Shown in pieces: positions 60,438-64,000 of a stretch of DNA of 64,000 nucleotides. Location of the stretch: positions 112,392 through 176,391 of the forward strand of contig NZ_JAIVFT010000017.1 of assembly GCF_020829665.1 (NCBI RefSeq). The letters are read 5' to 3'. The notes beneath the pieces were generated by a model. The model was given only the letters and a program-made list of their open reading frames with translations, was not told the origin of the DNA and made no database searches. Within the stretch, counting starts at the first letter, position 1. Every line of letters starts with the position of its first letter. The position numbers and the translations under genes were made by a program. Origin of the DNA: Nostoc sp. CHAB 5824. Its GTDB lineage: Bacteria > Cyanobacteriota > Cyanobacteriia > Cyanobacteriales > Nostocaceae.

Positions 60438-60560
60438 GAGGTTTTTTTAAAAGTGTTTCTTTGTGATTTTAGACACTTTTAGATCCCCCCCTAACCTCAC
60501 TTTTTAAGGGGGGGAAACTAGAGTCAAAGTCCCCCTTTCTAAGGGGGATTTAGGGGGATC
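60438..60560. repeat. dispersed repeat copy 2 and GATCCCCCC...GGGGGATC hairpin element
   Basis: 60438-60481 is copy 2 of the GAGGTTTTTT..AAAAGTGTTTC..TGTGAT repeat (others at 6634 and 63619). Directly next to it 60482-60560 is a 79-bp palindrome from GATCCCCCCCTAA to TTAGGGGGATC with CCCCCTTTC-TAAGGGGG inside; it is of the same type as 24551-24634. No gene is seen in 60213-60632. Confidence 0.7.
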
Positions 60561-60632
60561 CAGAACGTTTTAATACCGACAAAAGAACTTTTAAAACATC
60601 CTCTGAAAACGTTGTCAATAAGGAACCTTGTA

Positions 60633-62075
60633 ATGATTAAGTTTTTAGTACGTTCGCTGTTTGCTACATTATCTTTAACACTATTTTTGAACTTGTTCAC
60701 TTCTGTTGCCCTTGCACAAAGAACTTATGAGCCAACAACTGAATCGCTATCGAAGCATGAAGTTCCAGACTGGTTCAAGGATGCGAAACTCGGAATTTTC
60801 ATCCATTGGGGCGTATATTCTGTACCTGGCTATGCACCACTAACTGGGGAACTGAACAAAGTCGTTGCAGAGCGTGGTTGGGAATATTGGTTTGAGAACA
60901 ACCCTTACTCAGAATGGTATTACAACTCTATGAAACTTGAGGGAAGCCCTACCTATAACTACCATCGTACAACCTATGGTGAAGGCTTCACCTATGATGA
61001 CTTTATTCCCAGATTTAATGCAGCTATAACAAATTGGAACCCATCAAAATGGGCAAATTTATTCTCTAAAGTGGGTGCGCGGTACGTTGTATTAACAACG
61101 AAGCATCATGACGGCTTTTTATTATGGCCTAGTAAAACTATAAACCAGCCAAGGCGAGTGGCAACACGGGACATTGTAGGCGAACTAACACAAGCTGTTC
61201 GCAAAGAAGGTATGCGTATGGGTGTGTATTATTCTGGTGGTATTGATTGGTCTTTTAAAGATGCAACAATCACAGACTTCAACACGCTGGTAGGAGCAAT
61301 TATTCAGGAAAAAGCCTATGCAGATTATGCGAATGCTCATTGGCGCGAGTTGATTGACCGCTATCAGCCATCTATATTATGGAATGATCTTGGCTACCCT
61401 ATTGGGCAAGCGAATGAAATTATGTCCTACTTTTACAATCGCGTACCCGATGGTGTGGTGAATGACCGTTTTGATTCAGATGGTCAGTTAGGGTTGCACT
61501 TTGACTTTTCCACACCTGAGTATAGCCAGCTCACACAAATAAAACCTCTTAAATGGGAAAGTACAAGGGGTTTAGGTTACTCATTCGGCTATAACCAAAA
61601 TGATACTGATTTGAACATGATTTCGGTAGATGAACTAGTTGACTTATTTGTAGATATTGTTAGTAAAAATGGGAATTTATTGCTGAATATTGGGCCAAAG
61701 GCTGATGGTTCAATATCCAAAGTACAGCTTGAAAGATTAGAAGGCTTGGGTAAATGGCTAGATGTGAATGGTAAAGCAATCTTTGGCTCACGCTATTGGA
61801 TACGAGCAGAAGATTTAACTCCAGAACGTATTCGAGTGCGCTACACCACTAATAAAGGAAAATTATATGCAATATTGCTTGATGAGCCAACGTTTGGGAA
61901 GGTTACTATTCCAGGAATAATTTTGCCGAAAAAAGCAAATATTACGATGCTAGGTGTTGGAGGTAAACTCAAGTGGCAGCAGTACAGTCAGAATTTATCC
62001 ATAACACTACCGCACAAGTCTTTAGTCAAAAAATCACCAGCTTACGCATTAGAGATCAGCTGTATGCCTCTATAA
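60633..62075 (+). CDS. exported alpha-L-fucosidase, GH29 family
   Basis: 480 residues. Signal peptide to about residue 29 (SLFATLSLTLFLNLF, then SVALA). The GH29 barrel follows: KLGIFIHWGVYSVPGYAP, WANLFSKVGARYVVLTTKHHDGFLLW, and RYQPSILWNDLGYP, where Asp252 is the usual nucleophile. A C-terminal beta-sandwich (about 390-480) has VRYTTNKGKLYAILL. GH29 enzymes remove fucose from glycans; it may act on exopolysaccharide. The ATG at 60633 is chosen because AAGGA lies 8 bases before it, and the TTG at 60612 is excluded by the signal peptide. Confidence 0.93.
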   Translation: MIKFLVRSLFATLSLTLFLNLFTSVALAQRTYEPTTESLSKHEVPDWFKDAKLGIFIHWGVYSVPGYAPLTGELNKVVAERGWEYWFENNPYSEWYYNSMKLEGSPTYNYHRTTYGEGFTYDDFIPRFNAAITNWNPSKWANLFSKVGARYVVLTTKHHDGFLLWPSKTINQPRRVATRDIVGELTQAVRKEGMRMGVYYSGGIDWSFKDATITDFNTLVGAIIQEKAYADYANAHWRELIDRYQPSILWNDLGYPIGQANEIMSYFYNRVPDGVVNDRFDSDGQLGLHFDFSTPEYSQLTQIKPLKWESTRGLGYSFGYNQNDTDLNMISVDELVDLFVDIVSKNGNLLLNIGPKADGSISKVQLERLEGLGKWLDVNGKAIFGSRYWIRAEDLTPERIRVRYTTNKGKLYAILLDEPTFGKVTIPGIILPKKANITMLGVGGKLKWQQYSQNLSITLPHKSLVKKSPAYALEISCMPL

Positions 62076-62091
62076 TCTGATTCAGAAGTTA

Positions 62092-62153
62092 GAAACATCT
62101 TTGATTAAAGAAGAAACAAGGCTTACAGCTTCTTTTTTAATAGAAGATGTTTC
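62092..62153 (+). terminator. double-stem hairpin after the fucosidase gene
   Basis: GAAACATCTT and AAGATGTTTC pair over 10 bases; inside, AAAGAAG pairs with CTTCTTT, followed by TTT. This two-level stem starts 17 bases after the stop codon. The gap up to 62504 holds no other gene (the frame at 62195 has no protein-like character). Confidence 0.55.
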
Positions 62154-62504
62154 CTGAAGCTAAACTTTTCAATTGAATATCATACTTATCAGTATTGCGA
62201 TCGCCTTTCGGCATTAGCAAATGTGTAGACGGAAAGCAGCTTGTCGTAAGATATCGCTCCCACCCCAACACCAACCGTCCCTCACAGGACATTCCACAGA
62301 AGCACACACGAGTATCAAAAGTATCTCCTTACATTTTTTGGAGAAAAAACTGCTGTAAGAGTTACTGGACAAGGATAAAGACTTGTTACAAATTTTTTAA
62401 GCCCCAGTAGAACCCTAAAACAAATCAGTAGCCGACTTTAGCTGACTACTGAGAACTGTTCATGATATGTGCGTTAATTATTGCAACTATCAAAAGATAT
62501 ATAA

Positions 62505-62720
62505 TCAATGGCAGAAATCATCAACTCTTAAATCACGCCAGATGTCGGAAACCTGCCAGCCAGTGTTACCTACAGATTGTAAAACTGGATAACCTTGCAC
62601 TGGAGTGTAGCGATGAATATACTGTGGGGCTTGAGTTTCTAGTTCTGCATCAGGCTGCTGCTGGGTTACAGGTTCAGCAGGAGTAGTGGTTAAAATTGGG
62701 TTTTTTATAGATGACGGGAA
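62505..62720 (-). pseudogene. truncated relative of the 86-residue small protein
   Basis: A stop-free frame of 71 codons without ATG ends SVGNTGWQVSDIWRDLRVD, DFCH. The last 24 residues nearly match the end of the gene at 30991 (SVGNSGWQISDIWRDIRVD, DFCG). The upstream part is P-, T- and Q-rich (PAEPVTQQQPDAELETQAPQ) and does not resemble that gene's leader. The start is missing unless a rare codon is used. Either a decayed copy or a gene with a non-standard start; I favour decay. Confidence 0.6.
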
Positions 62721-62766
62721 TCAAATTGAGGGAGTTGAAAGTGGGGACTATAGAACCTGTAATGCT

Positions 62767-62958
62767 TTATTTATCTTGGCTTGAGGCTGATTTGTCTGGA
62801 AGGTCTAGGTTAAATGCAGCTGCAATGGTCTGATCTACAAGTGCGATCGCATTATTGACAGTATCCAAAATTTGCTGGTTGTTTGTTTCCTTTGGTAAGT
62901 GAGATAACATCATCAGTTCGCTTTTGAGGTTTCTAGCAGTAGCGCGGATAGTTATCAA
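62767..62958 (-). CDS. small hypothetical protein, 63 residues
   Basis: MITIRATARNLKSELMMLSH then LPKETNNQQILDTVNNAIALVD and FNLDLPDKSASSQDK. Two amphipathic helices are predicted. The sequence looks protein-like, and the gene diverges from the 63018 gene with about 60 bases between the starts, consistent with a shared promoter region. No family recognised. Possibly an accessory of that neighbour. Confidence 0.45.
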   Translation of the reverse strand: MITIRATARNLKSELMMLSHLPKETNNQQILDTVNNAIALVDQTIAAAFNLDLPDKSASSQDK

Positions 62959-63017
62959 GTCGGCAGACGGTTTTGCCGTTAGTACCCGCCTTAATCCACA
63001 AAAACGTAAATACTCAG

Positions 63018-63584
63018 ATGCAGTTACCCTTGTGGCGATCGCTTTCTCTTCTCATGCGGAATAAAGATATCGAGGACGGTATAGTAATTAGCTATCTCCA
63101 GTCGAAGAAGCGAGGGCAAACTGAGTTAGTATGTGAGGCGCTGCGGACGTATTACCTACTGTTTGCGCTATCTGCTGCGGGGGTATCTGGTGTTGAATTG
63201 CAGTCAGCCCTCCATGATGCGATCGCGCAACTGGAAGTTCAGATAATTAAGATGAAACGGACGTTTGGGATGGAGGGGTTGCCCCAGGTAGTTCTTGTTA
63301 ATCCTCATAGTGGAGTTTTCTCACAAGGTGCAATTGACTTACAACCAACAATTGGAACTAACGGACTAGGAATAACTCCTGTTTCAGCTAATTTGGTTCC
63401 CCCTTCCGTTTCTTTTTTTGATTCTACTGGGCCAAGTCCTGTATGGTTACCTGTTGCGACAGAACCAGTCGGATCAAATGTTTTGGGAGAAGATTCCGAA
63501 GATGATGGGTTCTTTAATGATGACAAGGATGACCCAATTGCTAAGGCAGAAATAGAAGTTGATGCAGGATTTCGTCTGGAGTGA
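63018..63584 (+). CDS. hypothetical protein with ParR-like N-terminal pattern
   Basis: 188 residues from the ATG at 63018; a TTG at 62973 would add 15. The pattern SLSLLMRNKDIEDGIVISYL followed by QSKKRGQTELVCEALRTYYLL resembles ribbon-helix-helix plasmid-partition proteins of the ParR type, where a KR-rich turn precedes the ALR.Y motif. The C-terminal half is low in complexity and acidic (GEDSEDDGFFNDDKDDP). No actin-like ParM gene is next to it, so the assignment is weak. Upstream is a small divergent gene. Confidence 0.5.
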   Translation: MQLPLWRSLSLLMRNKDIEDGIVISYLQSKKRGQTELVCEALRTYYLLFALSAAGVSGVELQSALHDAIAQLEVQIIKMKRTFGMEGLPQVVLVNPHSGVFSQGAIDLQPTIGTNGLGITPVSANLVPPSVSFFDSTGPSPVWLPVATEPVGSNVLGEDSEDDGFFNDDKDDPIAKAEIEVDAGFRLE

Positions 63585-63618
63585 AGGGATTATGAGGATA
63601 TGGGTGGTTAGGGGGAAT

Positions 63619-63667
63619 CTAAAAGTGCCTAAAGTCACAGCGAAATACTTTTCAAACAACCTCTTAG
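63619..63667 (-). repeat. dispersed repeat, GAGGTT..TTTGAAAAGT type, copy 3
   Basis: On the minus strand the bases read GAGGTTGTTTGAAAAGTATT-TCGCTGTGACTTTAGGCAC, matching the copies at 6634 and 60438. Intergenic. Palindromic GAAGTCGCTCTGCGGC follows at 63684. Confidence 0.6.
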
Positions 63668-63801
63668 GGAGGTTGAGCGATGTGAAGTCGCTCTGCGGCT
63701 TTACTAAAGTGTAGTTCCTCAGCTACAGCAATGAAGTAGCGCAGGTGTCGCAGTTCCATAGTTTTGATATTTTATAAGTCTCAAATATTCATAAATATAT
63801 A

Positions 63802-63831
63802 TTGGACATGTCAAAAATTGCTACGTATCAT
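63802..63831 (+). promoter_or_regulatory. candidate promoter of ilvD
   Basis: TTGGAC at 63802-63807, an 18-base spacer, then TATCAT at 63826-63831, about 33 bases before the ilvD ATG. Consensus-like but not tested; the AT-rich flank supports it. Confidence 0.35.
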
Positions 63832-63864
63832 ACTCATACATGCAAATCAGAGGATGATGTAACT

Positions 63865-64000
63865 ATGTCGGAAAATTTGAGAAGCCAAATTGTGACGCAA
63901 GGAGTGCAGCGATCGCCTAATCGAGCTATGCTGCGGGCAGTTGGTTTTAAAGATGAAGATTTCAACAAAGCCATTGTGGGTATTGCCAATGGCTACAGTA
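63865..64000 (+). CDS. ilvD: dihydroxy-acid dehydratase, 5' part only
   Basis: The first 45 codons, MSENLRSQIVTQGVQRSPNR followed by AMLRAVGFKDEDFNKAIVGIANGYS, are the usual start of cyanobacterial dihydroxy-acid dehydratase (the family begins with RS..V..G..R.P.RAM.RA.G). This iron-sulfur enzyme catalyses the third step in valine, leucine and isoleucine synthesis. The gene runs off the window at 64000, so the cluster ligands and active site cannot be seen. AGAGGATG-like bases precede the start. Confidence 0.85.
   Translation, partial: MSENLRSQIVTQGVQRSPNRAMLRAVGFKDEDFNKAIVGIANGYS

Noticed and set aside
62195..62410. 71-residue frame after the fucosidase gene
   Set aside because: Basic, low-quality composition typical of a chance frame; no start signal.
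62462..62686. 74-residue plus-strand frame
   Set aside because: Antisense to the frame with the conserved SDIWRD tail, which is the better supported reading.

Overview
The window is chromosomal DNA from a filamentous, heterocyst-type cyanobacterium close to Nostoc/Anabaena. Three things point there: the HIP1 octamer GCGATCGC is dense throughout; short tandem heptamer repeats and small dispersed palindromic repeats of the Nostoc type fill many intergenic gaps; and the gene content is typical (knotless phytochrome with cyanobacteriochrome GAF domains, an ArsA/Get3 ATPase with an HSP20-like tail, a trifunctional Ser/Thr kinase-ATPase-histidine kinase). No rRNA, tRNA, CRISPR array or transposase gene was recognised.

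Region 1 (1-13.5 kb): the 3' part of a TPR-CHAT protease-like gene, a 2'-5' RNA ligase-like phosphodiesterase that converges on and overlaps an NB-ARC-type ATPase, two poorly characterised proteins, a mercuric-reductase-like flavoenzyme, a glutathione S-transferase fragment, an ArsA/Get3 ATPase and a large phytochrome-like histidine kinase.

Region 2 (13.5-20.5 kb), the replication origin: dnaN and dnaA lie on the minus strand. Right behind dnaA is a cluster of DnaA boxes that should be oriC. Between oriC and dnaN sits a two-gene operon: a DUF4365 nuclease-APAZ protein and a catalytically dead short prokaryotic Argonaute. This is the architecture of SPARDA-type immune systems. An 84-bp tandem repeat and a small unknown gene lie in the same interval. 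This defence module at the origin is the most exciting item in the window.

Region 3 (20.5-33.4 kb), mostly core or household genes: HtrA-type protease, peptide deformylase, a potassium-channel-like RCK protein with an unusual selectivity filter, D-Ala-D-Ala ligase, a lipoprotein, a small P-loop kinase, membrane proteins, a short-chain dehydrogenase (SDR) and an aldo/keto reductase. A small protein with a striking C-terminal motif has a truncated relative near 62.6 kb.

Region 4 (33.8-41.4 kb): a 2066-residue Ser/Thr kinase-ATPase-GAF-PAS-histidine kinase directly followed by its NarL-type response regulator. The kinase gene carries two in-frame insertions of dispersed repeats. A DsbA-like protein that lacks the second active-site cysteine follows.

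Region 5 (41.7-60.2 kb): an accessory island of co-directional metabolic genes: alpha/beta hydrolases, SDRs, a GMC oxidoreductase, SnoaL/NTF2-like proteins, MOSC, ferric-reductase-like, WD40, isochorismatase-like, flavin disulfide reductase and L-lactate dehydrogenase-like. Gene debris lies between them (GMC, SDR, hydrolase and probable dienelactone hydrolase tails). One SDR gene is followed after 7 bases by an integron attC-like site, which suggests that at least part of the island was gathered by cassette capture. The enzymes would suit detoxification of reactive aldehydes, esters or halogenated compounds, but no pathway can be fixed from sequence alone.

Region 6 (60.2-64 kb): a secreted alpha-L-fucosidase, dispersed repeats, small unknown genes, and the 5' end of ilvD running off the window.
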